From Candidatus Methanoperedens sp. (lineage in GTDB: Archaea; Halobacteriota; Methanosarcinia; Methanosarcinales; Methanoperedenaceae), in NCBI GenBank assembly GCA_030650845.1, contig JAUSDC010000226.1:1-42871 (forward strand): DNA of 42,871 nt, in the 5' to 3' direction. The notes under the pieces are model-generated. The model was given only the letters and a program-made list of their open reading frames with translations. It was not told the origin of the DNA and made no database searches. The first letter of the stretch is position 1. Every line of letters begins with the position of its first letter. Below, piece after piece: positions 24,553 to 32,405 of this stretch. The position numbers and the translations under genes were made by a program.

Positions 24553-25164
24553 ATGGAAAAGAAAGACACAATAATATATGAAGCACATGGAAACCTGTAT
24601 CTTAACATAACCAACAGGTGTACTTCTGAATGTGTTTTTTGTATCAAGCGCTATTCTGATGGAGTTTATGGCTATAACCTCAGGCTTGTAAAGGAACCAA
24701 TACTTTCTGAAATTATAAAACAACTTTCAAACATTGAGCTTCAAAAATACAACGAAGTTGTTTTTACAGGTCTGGGAGAACCGCTGGTGCGCCTTGATGA
24801 GGTCCTTGAGATCACACGCTGGCTTTCTGCACGCGGGATGACCGTACGTCTTGATACAATTGGTCATGCAAAACTTCTCTATCCTGAAAGAAAAGTTGCC
24901 AAGGAACTTGCAGATGCAGGAATGAAAATCGTTTCTGTCAGCCTGAACGCCCATGATGAAGAGACCTACAACAGTTTGTGTGTTCCGAAATACAGGAACG
25001 CTTATTCCAAAATGCTTGAATTTGCAGGGGATGTCTCAAAATCAGGAATTGAACTGCGGTTTACTGTAGTCAATCTACCTGCCGTTAATATTCCTGAATG
25101 CAGGGAGATCGCAAAAGAATACTGTGCGGATTTTAAGGTCCGTGGTTATAGCGGTCAAGTTTAA
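24553..25164 (+). CDS. TatD-linked radical SAM protein
   Basis: The CTSECVFC cluster motif (Cys 23, 27, 30), LYLNITNRC, FTGLGEPLVRLDEVLEITRW and SVSLNAHDEETYN match the TatD-linked radical SAM family (TIGR04038). Family genes often stand next to a TatD-type nuclease; no tatD is in this window. The reaction is unknown. The 203-residue size and GYSG end fit the family. It is separated by 70 bases from map, with no clear ribosome binding site before its ATG. Confidence 0.82.
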   Translation: MEKKDTIIYEAHGNLYLNITNRCTSECVFCIKRYSDGVYGYNLRLVKEPILSEIIKQLSNIELQKYNEVVFTGLGEPLVRLDEVLEITRWLSARGMTVRLDTIGHAKLLYPERKVAKELADAGMKIVSVSLNAHDEETYNSLCVPKYRNAYSKMLEFAGDVSKSGIELRFTVVNLPAVNIPECREIAKEYCADFKVRGYSGQV

Positions 25165-25231
25165 TAATAATTACCAAAAGTTATAATTATTATGATGTTT
25201 ATTGGCTAGTAGGTAGGAAGGAGGATAACTT

Positions 25232-25519
25232 CTGAAAAAACTGCTCTGGTATCTAATTGCAGGAACTCGTGGTGGACATACACGTGCAATGATCTTAAAG
25301 AATATAATTGATAGGCCTTATAATGCCAACCAGTTAGCTGAGTCTATGAATATGGACTATAAGACTATCAGGCACCATCTGGAGGTTCTTGTAAAAAATG
25401 GAGTGATCACGATGGAAGGTGACAAATATGGTGCTATGTATTTTATTTCCAAGGTTATGGAGGCAAATTTAGATGAATTTAATCAAATTTGGGAAAAAAT
25501 TGATAAAGAGAATAAATAA
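25232..25519 (+). CDS. Winged-helix regulator, apparent CTG start
   Basis: The frame reads KKLLWYLIAGTRGGHTRAMIL, then a winged-helix domain NQLAESMNMDYKTIRHHLEVLVKNGVI, a common archaeal ArsR-like regulator that normally begins with (M)KKLLWWLIAGTRGG. An in-frame stop (TAA) lies two codons before CTG at 25232, and no ATG, GTG or TTG exists before that block; the first ATG (25289) would remove the conserved start. GGAGG stands 7 bases before the CTG. So initiation at CTG, 95 residues, is the best reading. Sequence error is the alternative. It is followed by a small membrane protein, a usual pairing. Confidence 0.7.
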   Translation: MKKLLWYLIAGTRGGHTRAMILKNIIDRPYNANQLAESMNMDYKTIRHHLEVLVKNGVITMEGDKYGAMYFISKVMEANLDEFNQIWEKIDKENK

Positions 25520-25540
25520 TGAAGGTAAGGAGGTAATCCT

Positions 25541-25858
25541 ATTCAGATAACAGAGATAGCATACTATATCACGGCAGGTAATGTTGTGTTATTGCTCGTC
25601 CTTTTGGTATCTTATGTTGAGATATACAGGAAGATCAAGTCTAACTTTACTCTGGGTCTCATAATATTCACTATTGCGCTTCTTCTACAGACTGTTTCCA
25701 GGCTCGTATTGTTGTTATTGATCATAGCTGAGCCGCCTCCGGTGAACGTATATCCATTGATCGTCAGCCTGCTGGGATATAGTCCATTATATGTATTGAT
25801 CCCGGATGCACTTGAGTTTATGGCCCTTAGCATATTGTTATATTTCACCCGGGAATAA
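25541..25858 (+). CDS. Small membrane protein, apparent ATT start
   Basis: Starting at ATT (25541) gives QITEIAYYITAGNVVLLLVLL and three hydrophobic segments in 105 residues. A strong GGAGGT lies 7 bases before the ATT, whereas the GTG at 25586, the first usual start, has no site and cuts into the first helix. The protein is probably a partner of the regulator encoded just before it, as seen for many archaeal wHTH-membrane protein pairs. ATT starts are very rare, so a base error is also possible. Confidence 0.6.
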   Translation: MQITEIAYYITAGNVVLLLVLLVSYVEIYRKIKSNFTLGLIIFTIALLLQTVSRLVLLLLIIAEPPPVNVYPLIVSLLGYSPLYVLIPDALEFMALSILLYFTRE

Positions 25859-25874
25859 TTGGTAATGAATTAGA

Positions 25875-26567
25875 TTGACGAATATCAGCATAAAAACGAA
25901 CGAAATAGAGCATGAGATAAGTGGCATAATTGACTTCCCGGATGACACGTTTGAAGAGATAATCCGCGAAGTGGGATTCGTCTGTGATCTTTGCGGCAGA
26001 TGCTGTACAAGAGAATTCAACGACCATGTGTTCCTTCTGGATAATGATGCCGAAAGAATGATCGATGTTGCAGGCAAGGAAGTGCTTCGACCAGCGCCAT
26101 ATTTTGAGTTTTGCGATAACCTGGGCAGGTTTTATGTGATGGGTTATGCCCTCAGGGACACATCCAATGGGGACTGCATATTCTATAAAGGTGGAAAGTG
26201 CGACCATTATGCAGACCGACCTGAGATATGCAGGATATATCCATATATGCTGCACAGGGAGGAAGATGATGAGGGCAAACTCGATTGGCGACAGATCGGG
26301 GGTCTAGACCAGCATGGACTGTACCATGGCGAGGTCGGAGTTGAAGAAGCAAAAAATATCGCAGAAGCTGTGAAACGATACGAGATCGCATTTCTGAAGC
26401 AGAAACTTGAGTTCTTGAATAAGATAGAAAAGCATTTCAAGAAGCACGGTTTGAGGCACAGTCAGCAGATTTATGACCGAAAAATGAGGGAGTTAAAAAG
26501 TGGCGTAGATTTAGAAGTTTATGTGTTCCAAAGGGGGGAATTTATTAAAGAGAAATTTTCAATATAA
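25875..26567 (+). CDS. YkgJ/CxxCxxCC-type Fe-S cluster protein, TTG start
   Basis: The motif CDLCGRCC (Cys 37, 40, 43, 44) and the distal CDHYADRPEICRIYPYM define the YkgJ/FliB-like zinc- or Fe-S-binding family (PF03692). Some members are N-methylases of flagellins; most have no known reaction. The 230-residue protein has an N-terminal Asp/Glu-rich part and a helical C-terminus. It starts with TTG in a context without a clear ribosome binding site. It sits between a small membrane protein and the rhomboid gene. Confidence 0.78.
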   Translation: MTNISIKTNEIEHEISGIIDFPDDTFEEIIREVGFVCDLCGRCCTREFNDHVFLLDNDAERMIDVAGKEVLRPAPYFEFCDNLGRFYVMGYALRDTSNGDCIFYKGGKCDHYADRPEICRIYPYMLHREEDDEGKLDWRQIGGLDQHGLYHGEVGVEEAKNIAEAVKRYEIAFLKQKLEFLNKIEKHFKKHGLRHSQQIYDRKMRELKSGVDLEVYVFQRGEFIKEKFSI

Positions 26568-26597
26568 TTATTAACCCCGAAGGAAATAAAGGGAAGG

Positions 26598-27443
26598 ATG
26601 CCAAATGAATGCCATTACTGTCATTTCAGGGAACCCATGCCCTTTACCTGTAAATTCTGTGGAGGGACGTTCTGTTATAACCATCGTTTGCCTGAAACCC
26701 ACAAATGCCCAGGGCTTATTAAATTGAAAGAAAAGGTTCGTGAAAGTGGAACATTTTATCCCCATGATCAAGGGCTGACATTCAAGAAAGAAAAACAATC
26801 TCCCTTTCGCCCTGTATTAAAAGCATTATCTATATTGAGATCCAGTTATTCGCTAACCATCCTTGCAATAGCTCTCATATCTTTTTTTTTAGAGTATATT
26901 TTCGGCAATAAATATTTCTTTTACTTTGCACTTTTTCCGTCTGATGTATTCTATCAACCATTGAAATTAGCAGTAAATCTTGTTACTCATATGTTCCTTC
27001 ACAGCGGAGGTTTCCATCTACTTTTTAATATGCTGTTCCTATACTTCTTCGGACCAGAACTTGAGCGCAGGATAGGTGGAATAAAGTTCCTTAATGTGTT
27101 TTTCCTCACCGGGATCGCAGGTGGGGTGGGTTATGTGTTATGGTCTCTTCTCATTTATTTTATATTCAATTCTCCCCCTTCACCTGCAGTTGGGGCAAGT
27201 GGTGCGTTGTTCGGTGTATTTGCATGCCTTGCCATCCTGGCTCCAGAGATCCGGGTATATGCTTTTTTCATACCAATACCCATGAAGCTCACCCAGGCCC
27301 TGGTATTTTTCACGTTCCTTGATATTATTTTTATAGTCATGGGTGATCCTATTGCGCTCAGTGCCCATTTAAGCGGGGCAGCAGCTGGACTGGTAATGGG
27401 ATGGTGGATAAAAAAGAAAGGAATGCATGTTATTGGATATTAG
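26598..27443 (+). CDS. Rhomboid protease with N-terminal AN1 zinc finger
   Basis: Residues 1-40 form an AN1-type zinc finger (Cys 5, 8, 18, 21, 26, His 29, His 35, Cys 37). Residues 84-275 are a six-helix rhomboid core with the catalytic Ser201 in GASGALFG and His257 in AHLSGAAAG, plus the HMFLHSGGFHLLFNM motif at 131-145. Rhomboids cut membrane proteins inside the lipid bilayer. The AN1 finger is usually linked to ubiquitin- or stress-related proteins and would sit in the cytoplasm. The 3' end overlaps the convergent ACT gene by 4 bases. Confidence 0.92.
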   Translation: MPNECHYCHFREPMPFTCKFCGGTFCYNHRLPETHKCPGLIKLKEKVRESGTFYPHDQGLTFKKEKQSPFRPVLKALSILRSSYSLTILAIALISFFLEYIFGNKYFFYFALFPSDVFYQPLKLAVNLVTHMFLHSGGFHLLFNMLFLYFFGPELERRIGGIKFLNVFFLTGIAGGVGYVLWSLLIYFIFNSPPSPAVGASGALFGVFACLAILAPEIRVYAFFIPIPMKLTQALVFFTFLDIIFIVMGDPIALSAHLSGAAAGLVMGWWIKKKGMHVIGY

Positions 27444-27943
27444 TACACGGTGACACTCTTAACACCGTTTATCATTGTTAACGCTTTTACAAGCCCTCCA
27501 CTGACCTTTCCCTCTATTATTATCGTGAGCTTTGGATTTTCCGTGAGATAGGGATCATCTGAAACTGCCTGTCTTATAATATTGCCGTGTTCTGCTACTT
27601 CTGTAGCCACAGCACCCAGAAGCCCTTTTTGCGCTGCATCGTCCGGTGTTATTATCACTACTCCCAGACCTAGATACTGCGCTACATCTCTCAGGAAAGG
27701 AATTGTGCGCACATTGTTGAATATCTGCCCGAGTGTAGTATCTTTCAGGATCGCTTCACAGGTTGCATCCACTACCCTGCGATCCACACTGATCTCATTG
27801 GCTATCTGAGTATGCGCGATCTCGATATTCCCTGAGACCACGCGACCGTCTGCATTTATCTGGAAGCCTCTTTCCAAAAGTAGCCTTATTACTTTTTCCT
27901 GTGCCGGATGGTTCTTAAATTTCTCCTGAATTACACTCCACAT
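27440..27943 (-). CDS. Archaeal ACT-domain regulator of amino acid metabolism
   Basis: The 167-residue protein has an N-terminal helix-turn-helix-like region (HTQIANEISVDRRVVDATCEAILK) and a C-terminal ACT domain (YLTENPKLTIIIEGKVSGGLVKALTMINGVKSVTV). This layout fits the archaeal COG2150 regulators of amino acid metabolism. The ACT part probably binds an amino acid. It is convergent with the rhomboid gene. AT-rich promoter signals lie just upstream of 27943. Confidence 0.88.
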   Translation of the reverse strand: MWSVIQEKFKNHPAQEKVIRLLLERGFQINADGRVVSGNIEIAHTQIANEISVDRRVVDATCEAILKDTTLGQIFNNVRTIPFLRDVAQYLGLGVVIITPDDAAQKGLLGAVATEVAEHGNIIRQAVSDDPYLTENPKLTIIIEGKVSGGLVKALTMINGVKSVTVY

Positions 27944-28080
27944 TTAATTCTATTATTGTTGTCAATATACTAATGTTTTGCCGTTAAGGGATTATCCAAC
28001 TGTATAAAAAAATTATAGTTTATACTCGGTTTTTTGAGAAATGTTTAAATCTAATGAGGACAGAGGGAGTATTTACCATC

Positions 28081-28096
28081 TATGATAAGTATCATA
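28081..28096 (+). promoter_or_regulatory. Perfect inverted repeat, putative operator
   Basis: TATGATA and TATCATA with an AG spacer form a 7+7 palindrome between a TATA-like TTTAAATC (28043-28050) and the gene at 28122. It lies just after the predicted transcription start, a usual place for a repressor site. The small frame ATG at 28082 (11 codons) overlaps it and may be chance. The role is inferred. Confidence 0.4.
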
Positions 28097-28121
28097 ATAA
28101 TGATGTCAAAAAGGTAATATT

Positions 28122-28667
28122 ATGAAAAATGAGGATAATCATCAATCCTTCTGGCTCACAAGGATCCAGGGTTTGTTGTGTTTATTGGTGTTACTTACCT
28201 GGGGATTTGGAGATGCTTTGACTGCATTATATATGATCGAACAGAAGGGGATAATGGCAGAAGGAAATGCCCTCGTAAGATCAATAATTTCATATCAAGG
28301 GGCTTCATCTTTTCTTTTATTAAAAATATCTTTCACATTGATGATCTTATATGTCCCATTCATAATAAAACCAAAGAGTGCTTACTGGTTGATCAACGGG
28401 TATCTTATTTCATTTATTGCAGGAGGGTCAATGGCAATGCTCCTGAATATGCAGGCTGCACTTGATATACCTCTTTCTATTCTGCCGCAGCATGTTATTA
28501 TGATCTATATCAGTTCGATACTTATATTGACAAATATCGGAGAATTGTTGGATAAAATGACCCATCCAAATGTTAGAAGTTATTTTGAATGTGGATTAAA
28601 TGATGCAGTACATCTGCTCATCTACCTGGATCTGTTCGATCTCAAAGGTGGTGCCAGACATGCTTGA
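28122..28667 (+). CDS. Membrane protein, possibly DUF5658-like, 181 aa
   Basis: Four hydrophobic helices (about 15-36, 60-80, 85-107, 117-137) and the WGFGDALTALYMIEQKGIMAEGN pattern in helix 1 resemble DUF5658 proteins. The C-terminal part is soluble. AGGT stands 8 bases before the ATG. The 28670-28777 small membrane gene ends two bases away in the opposite direction. Function unknown. Confidence 0.65.
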   Translation: MKNEDNHQSFWLTRIQGLLCLLVLLTWGFGDALTALYMIEQKGIMAEGNALVRSIISYQGASSFLLLKISFTLMILYVPFIIKPKSAYWLINGYLISFIAGGSMAMLLNMQAALDIPLSILPQHVIMIYISSILILTNIGELLDKMTHPNVRSYFECGLNDAVHLLIYLDLFDLKGGARHA

Positions 28668-28669
28668 AA

Positions 28670-28777
28670 TTATTTAAAAACTGCTGGAAAAGACATGCTG
28701 ACGATCGCCAACAATGCAAGCCACCAGAGCAAAGACTTTTCTATTGTTATTCGTATATGTTTCAGGTCTGTGTTCAT
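28670..28777 (-). CDS. Small membrane protein, 35 aa
   Basis: A 35-residue frame with basic N-terminus (NTDLKHIRITIEKS) and one hydrophobic helix (LLWWLALLAIVSMSFPAVF). A GGA lies 7 bases before the ATG. It ends two bases from the convergent membrane protein gene. The helix design (basic start, then WW and aliphatic core) is that of a real single-pass peptide, but no homologue can be named. Confidence 0.5.
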   Translation of the reverse strand: MNTDLKHIRITIEKSLLWWLALLAIVSMSFPAVFK

Positions 28778-28810
28778 CTTCTATCCTTTTTGTAAATATT
28801 TGTATTAATG

Positions 28811-28822
28811 GTATATAAATAT
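28811..28822 (+). promoter_or_regulatory. TATA box for the metallopeptidase gene
   Basis: TATATAAATATA lies about 25 bases before the ATG at 28842, fitting a leaderless transcript. This supports 28842 as start rather than the internal ATG at 28899. Confidence 0.6.
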
Positions 28823-28841
28823 ATCTGACATTTTAATTAAA

Positions 28842-29405
28842 ATGGATACATCGAAAATCGAATTTTTATTATACCCTGTTAGCATACAGGCATTAAATAT
28901 GGATATAAAAATCATAAGGAGCCCGGACAGGAAAAAGACAATTCAGGCTAAGCTGATAGGGGAAACGCTTGTAGTATATCTCCCAAATGGGATGCGCAGG
29001 GAAGAAGAAATAAAGATAATTGAAAAAATGAAGAAAAAAATCGAGAACAAGAGGCTAAAGAAAAATATTAACAACGATGAATATCTGATAAAGCGGTTCG
29101 CCCAGTTCAATAACAGGTATTTTCGGGGCACACTCAAGGTAAATTCTATTGAATTCGTAACAAACCAGGAACACTGCAATGGAAGCTGCACTCCTGTAAA
29201 TGGCACGATCAGATTATCTCATAAACTTTTTGGGATGCCAAAATGGGTCATTGATTATGTTCTTATGCACGAGATGAGCCATCTTTTGCATCCAGATCAT
29301 TCAAAAGCCTTCTGGGAGAAAGTGTCAGAGTATAAATATTCGGAGAGGGCAAGGGGTTTTCTTATAGCAAAGGGCATGGAAAAAGACGAGACTGAAACTC
29401 AATAG
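28842..29405 (+). CDS. YgjP-like (DUF45) zinc metallopeptidase
   Basis: The 187-residue protein holds HEMSH (His143, Glu144, His147) followed by HLLHPDHSKAFW with a third His, the layout of YgjP/SprT-like zinc proteases. Residues 21-70 form the beta-rich YgjP N-terminal part (IRSPDRKKTIQAKLIG). Substrate unknown; the family is often near restriction genes but none is seen here. Start supported by the leaderless TATA box. Confidence 0.85.
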   Translation: MDTSKIEFLLYPVSIQALNMDIKIIRSPDRKKTIQAKLIGETLVVYLPNGMRREEEIKIIEKMKKKIENKRLKKNINNDEYLIKRFAQFNNRYFRGTLKVNSIEFVTNQEHCNGSCTPVNGTIRLSHKLFGMPKWVIDYVLMHEMSHLLHPDHSKAFWEKVSEYKYSERARGFLIAKGMEKDETETQ

Positions 29406-29461
29406 GATCTTGAAATTTTCGCAATAAGATTTATTTATATCAAGATCAGTATTCCTTCATT

Positions 29462-30022
29462 ATGGCAAAAGCACTTGTTTTGATGGCTGAAGGTTATGAG
29501 GAGATCGAACTCACAAGTATTGTCGATATACTCAGGAGGGGTGGAGTAACGGTAACCATAGCCGGTCTGAAGGATGGATTGATCACGGGGTCAAGAGGAA
29601 TAAAAATGCAGCCTGATGTAACACTTGATGGCATAAAGGAAATGTATGATATCATAATACTTCCAGGGGGTTCTCCAGGTTATGTCAATCTCGGAAATGA
29701 CAGGCGAGTCATCGATCTTGTAAAAAGGTACAATGCTGAAGGAAAGATCGTGGCTGCTATTTGCGCTGGTCCGTCCGTTCTTGTGAAAGCCGGTATCCTG
29801 GGTGGCAAGAAAGTAACTATATTCAAGGGGATGGAAAATGAGTTGAAAAATGCTGTTTATGTTGATAAAACGGTAGTTGTAGACGGGAATATTTTGACCT
29901 CACAGGGACCAGGGACAGCCATGGAGTTCGCCTTAGAGCTTTTAAAGAGGCTTACGGGTGAGAAAAAAGCCCTGGAGGTACAGGAAAAATTGCTTTACAG
30001 GTCAGTTCAACCGATACATTAA
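29462..30022 (+). CDS. DJ-1/PfpI-family protein
   Basis: The 186-residue protein has the DJ-1/PfpI fold: MAEGYEEIELTSIVDILRRGG, ILPGGSPGYVNL, and AAICAGPSVL with the nucleophile Cys101. Members act as chaperones, deglycases or stress proteins; the exact activity is not known. A TATA-like TTTATATC about 25 bases before the ATG fits a leaderless mRNA. Confidence 0.9.
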   Translation: MAKALVLMAEGYEEIELTSIVDILRRGGVTVTIAGLKDGLITGSRGIKMQPDVTLDGIKEMYDIIILPGGSPGYVNLGNDRRVIDLVKRYNAEGKIVAAICAGPSVLVKAGILGGKKVTIFKGMENELKNAVYVDKTVVVDGNILTSQGPGTAMEFALELLKRLTGEKKALEVQEKLLYRSVQPIH

Positions 30023-30099
30023 AGTACTACCGTGTCGAAAATAGCACCTCCCTAACACCGTAGGAGACCAACGAGTCGACTACTACGGGAGGAATCTTA
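30023..30099 (+). promoter_or_regulatory. Leader of the uL1 operon that can fold over its ribosome binding site
   Basis: CCTCCC at 30047-30052 is the exact complement of GGGAGG at 30087-30092, the ribosome binding site of rpl1, and CCGTAG (30058-30063) pairs with CTACGG (30083-30088). Together they form an interrupted stem of about 10 bp that would bury the site. In archaea uL1 is known to repress its own mRNA by binding a structure like its 23S target. Whether this fold is that structure is inference. Confidence 0.5.
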
Positions 30100-30741
30100 T
30101 TGGAACATGAAAAGATAGTAACCGCTGTAAAAGAGGCGATGGAGAAGTCGCCGCAGCGTAAGTTCTCAGAAAGCATAGATTTAGCTATAAATCTTAAAAA
30201 TCTTGATATGAATCAGCCTCAGAACAGGCTGGACGAAGAGATCATACTGCCTAATGGCGTAGGTAAACAGATCAAGATCGCAGTATTCGCAAAAGGCGAA
30301 ACCGGCCAGAGAGCAAAAGCCGCAGGGGCGGATTATGTTTTTGATCCGGATGAAATAAACGTCCTTGGAGAAGATAAGACAAAAGCTAAGAACCTTGCAG
30401 AAGAGGTCAATTTCTTCATAGCAGAATCAGCGTACATGCCTTTGATAGGTAAGACGCTGGGTCAGGTGCTTGGTCCCAGGGGCAAAATGCCCATACCGCT
30501 CACCTCTGACAAGGATATTGTACAGATCATCAACAAGTCCAGGAACTCGATCAAGATCAGGTCAAAGGATAAAATGACTTTTCATATATCTGTTGGCAAA
30601 AAAGAGATGCCGCCTGAGAAGATATCGGAAAATATCGACACGATCATTAACCGCATTGAACACAGGTACGAGCGCGGTCTGTATAACGTGAAGTCGATAT
30701 ATGTCAAGACCACAATGGGCCCATCAGTGAGGGTGATTTAA
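30100..30741 (+). CDS. rpl1: Large-subunit ribosomal protein uL1
   Basis: uL1 binds the L1 stalk of 23S rRNA and helps release of E-site tRNA; in archaea it also represses its own operon. The 213-residue protein has GPRGKMPIPLTSDKDI near the centre and the C-terminal RGLYNVKSIYVKTTMGPSVRV. It starts with TTG, 7 bases after GGGAGG. It is followed directly by uL10 and P1, the usual archaeal order; uL11 is not upstream. Confidence 0.96.
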   Translation: MEHEKIVTAVKEAMEKSPQRKFSESIDLAINLKNLDMNQPQNRLDEEIILPNGVGKQIKIAVFAKGETGQRAKAAGADYVFDPDEINVLGEDKTKAKNLAEEVNFFIAESAYMPLIGKTLGQVLGPRGKMPIPLTSDKDIVQIINKSRNSIKIRSKDKMTFHISVGKKEMPPEKISENIDTIINRIEHRYERGLYNVKSIYVKTTMGPSVRVI

Positions 30742-31767
30742 ATGTCAAGAGAAGGGGTGCACCACAGCATCCATATTCCACAGTGGAAAAAGGATGAGAT
30801 AGAAAATATTAAGAAATTATTGACCACTTATTCTTCAATGGGCATTGTCGGAGTTCATGGAATACCTTCAAATCAACTTCAATTGATGCGCAAGAACCTT
30901 CGTGGTCTTGCTGATGTAAAATTGTACAGAAATAATCTGATATTCAGGGCATTTGACGAATCATCTGATGATGTTAAACAGGTCACCAAATATGTAGTTG
31001 ACCAGACTGCATTGTTGTTCACGAATGAGAATCCGTTCAAGCTGTTTAAAATATTGGAGAAAGGAAAGACAGCTGCCCCTATTAAACCCGGAGGTATAGC
31101 GCCAAAGGATATAGTTGTCCAGAAAGGTCCTACATCATTCCCCCCCGGTCCTATAGTGGGAGAATTGCAGGGCTCTGGAATCCCGGCAGGCATTGAAGGA
31201 GGAAAAGTTGTTATCCGTGAGACAAAGACGGTCGCCAGAGCAGGGGATGTAGTTAATGCAAAACTTGCTTCGATCCTTTCACGACTTGATATACATCCTG
31301 TAGAATTAGGTTTGGATCTTCGTGCAGTTTATGAAAAGGGCATGATATATGAATCTAAACTGCTTGCAGTGGATGAAACTGTATATAGAAACAATATTAC
31401 TCTTGCAGCACAGCAGGCTTTCAATTTATCGATCAATGCGGCATATCCGGCCAAAGCCACGATCAGCACGTTGCTTACAAAAGCAGCTTCGCAGTCAAGG
31501 AATCTAGCCATTAATGCTGAAATTGTAATGCCAGATATCATCGATGTACTGCTTGCAAAAGCGAATGCACAGATGTTATCCGTTGCTAAACTTGCTTCAG
31601 CCAAGGATGCCAATGCAATAAGCGATAAAGTAAAAGAAAAACTTGCAAAAGCACCAGTTGCAGCAGCTCCAGTGGTGGCAAAAGCAACGCCGGAGAAGGA
31701 AGAGAAGAAGAAAGAAGTACCAAAAGAAACAGATATAGCAGCCGGTCTTGGCTCGCTATTCGGTTAA
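30742..31767 (+). CDS. rplP0: Large-subunit ribosomal protein uL10 (P0)
   Basis: P0 binds the GTPase centre of 23S rRNA and carries the P1 dimers. The 341-residue protein has the rRNA-binding N-terminal domain (IVGVHGIPSNQLQLMRKNLRG), a central domain with GGIAPKDIVVQKGPTSFPPGP, and a charged acidic tail ending LGSLFG, shared with P1. ATG directly follows the rpl1 stop (TAAATG). Confidence 0.97.
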   Translation: MSREGVHHSIHIPQWKKDEIENIKKLLTTYSSMGIVGVHGIPSNQLQLMRKNLRGLADVKLYRNNLIFRAFDESSDDVKQVTKYVVDQTALLFTNENPFKLFKILEKGKTAAPIKPGGIAPKDIVVQKGPTSFPPGPIVGELQGSGIPAGIEGGKVVIRETKTVARAGDVVNAKLASILSRLDIHPVELGLDLRAVYEKGMIYESKLLAVDETVYRNNITLAAQQAFNLSINAAYPAKATISTLLTKAASQSRNLAINAEIVMPDIIDVLLAKANAQMLSVAKLASAKDANAISDKVKEKLAKAPVAAAPVVAKATPEKEEKKKEVPKETDIAAGLGSLFG

Positions 31768-31810
31768 TACCCCGTAATACGGGGATTCAGTTAAAGAAAA
31801 GGTGATTAAA

Positions 31811-32122
31811 ATGGAATACGTATATGCAGCACTGTTATTACACAGCGCAGGAAAGAAAGTTACAGATGAAGCGGTTTCTGCTGTTATCAAAGCAGCAGGC
31901 GGAGAAGTTGATGCAGTAAGAGCAAAAGCACTTGTGTCTGCTCTTGAAGGCGTCAATATCGAAGAAGCGATCTCAAAGGCAGCATTTGCAGCCCCAGCGG
32001 CAGCAGCGGCAGCTCCGGTAGCGGCAGCAGCAGCTGAAGCTCCTAAGGCTGAAGAAAAACCGCAAGACAAAGAAAAAGCTGAAGAAAGCGGAATGGAAGG
32101 ACTCGGCGCACTGTTCGGGTAA
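31811..32122 (+). CDS. rpl12: Large-subunit ribosomal protein P1 (archaeal L12)
   Basis: The 103-residue stalk protein has the helical dimer domain [22 protein letters not shown], an Ala-rich hinge and an acidic tail ending [10 protein letters not shown]. This tail binds elongation factors. AGGTGA lies 6 bases before the ATG at 31811; the in-frame GTG at 31802 is part of this site. Last gene of the operon. Confidence 0.96.
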   Translation: MEYVYAALLLHSAGKKVTDEAVSAVIKAAGGEVDAVRAKALVSALEGVNIEEAISKAAFAAPAAAAAAPVAAAAAEAPKAEEKPQDKEKAEESGMEGLGALFG

Positions 32123-32127
32123 GTCCA

Positions 32128-32151
32128 TTTTTTCTTTTTTCTCTCTTTTTT
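32128..32151 (+). terminator. T-tract terminator after rpl12
   Basis: Three T-runs of five or six (24 bases) follow the rpl12 stop by a few bases. Archaeal RNA polymerase ends transcripts at such T-rich tracts without a stem. This separates the stalk operon from the rRNA promoters. Confidence 0.6.
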
Positions 32152-32256
32152 AAATTATATTAAATACCTTATTTTTGTCTAAAATTTTTATAAATAATAT
32201 TATATATTATATAAATTTTAAATCTTTTGATCCCTCAAAATCCCCACCCGCAAGCC

Positions 32257-32264
32257 TTATATAC
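32257..32264 (+). promoter_or_regulatory. Candidate rRNA promoter P1 TATA box
   Basis: AAGCCTTATATAC precedes the rRNA operon by about 540 bases. Its core TTATATAC is repeated exactly at 32398. Tandem promoters are usual for archaeal rRNA operons. The 32152-32797 leader has no gene; it holds two promoters and the 16S processing stem. Confidence 0.55.
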
Positions 32265-32397
32265 TCGGGTGTTGTAGTTGGGGAAGCCCGGCAACGAGGT
32301 TGCCAGGACATATGTTGAAGAAAATTCAGAAAAACTGTTCTGGTTTTCAGTATAAAAATAATGATCTCGTGTATAAAATCGTATGCGAGGGAAAGCG

Positions 32398-32405
32398 TTA
32401 TATAC
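32398..32405 (+). promoter_or_regulatory. Candidate rRNA promoter P2 TATA box
   Basis: AAGCGTTATATACG is nearly the same as P1 (AAGCCTTATATAC). The AAGC before the TTATATAC core matches a purine-rich BRE. Transcription should start near 32425. Confidence 0.55.
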
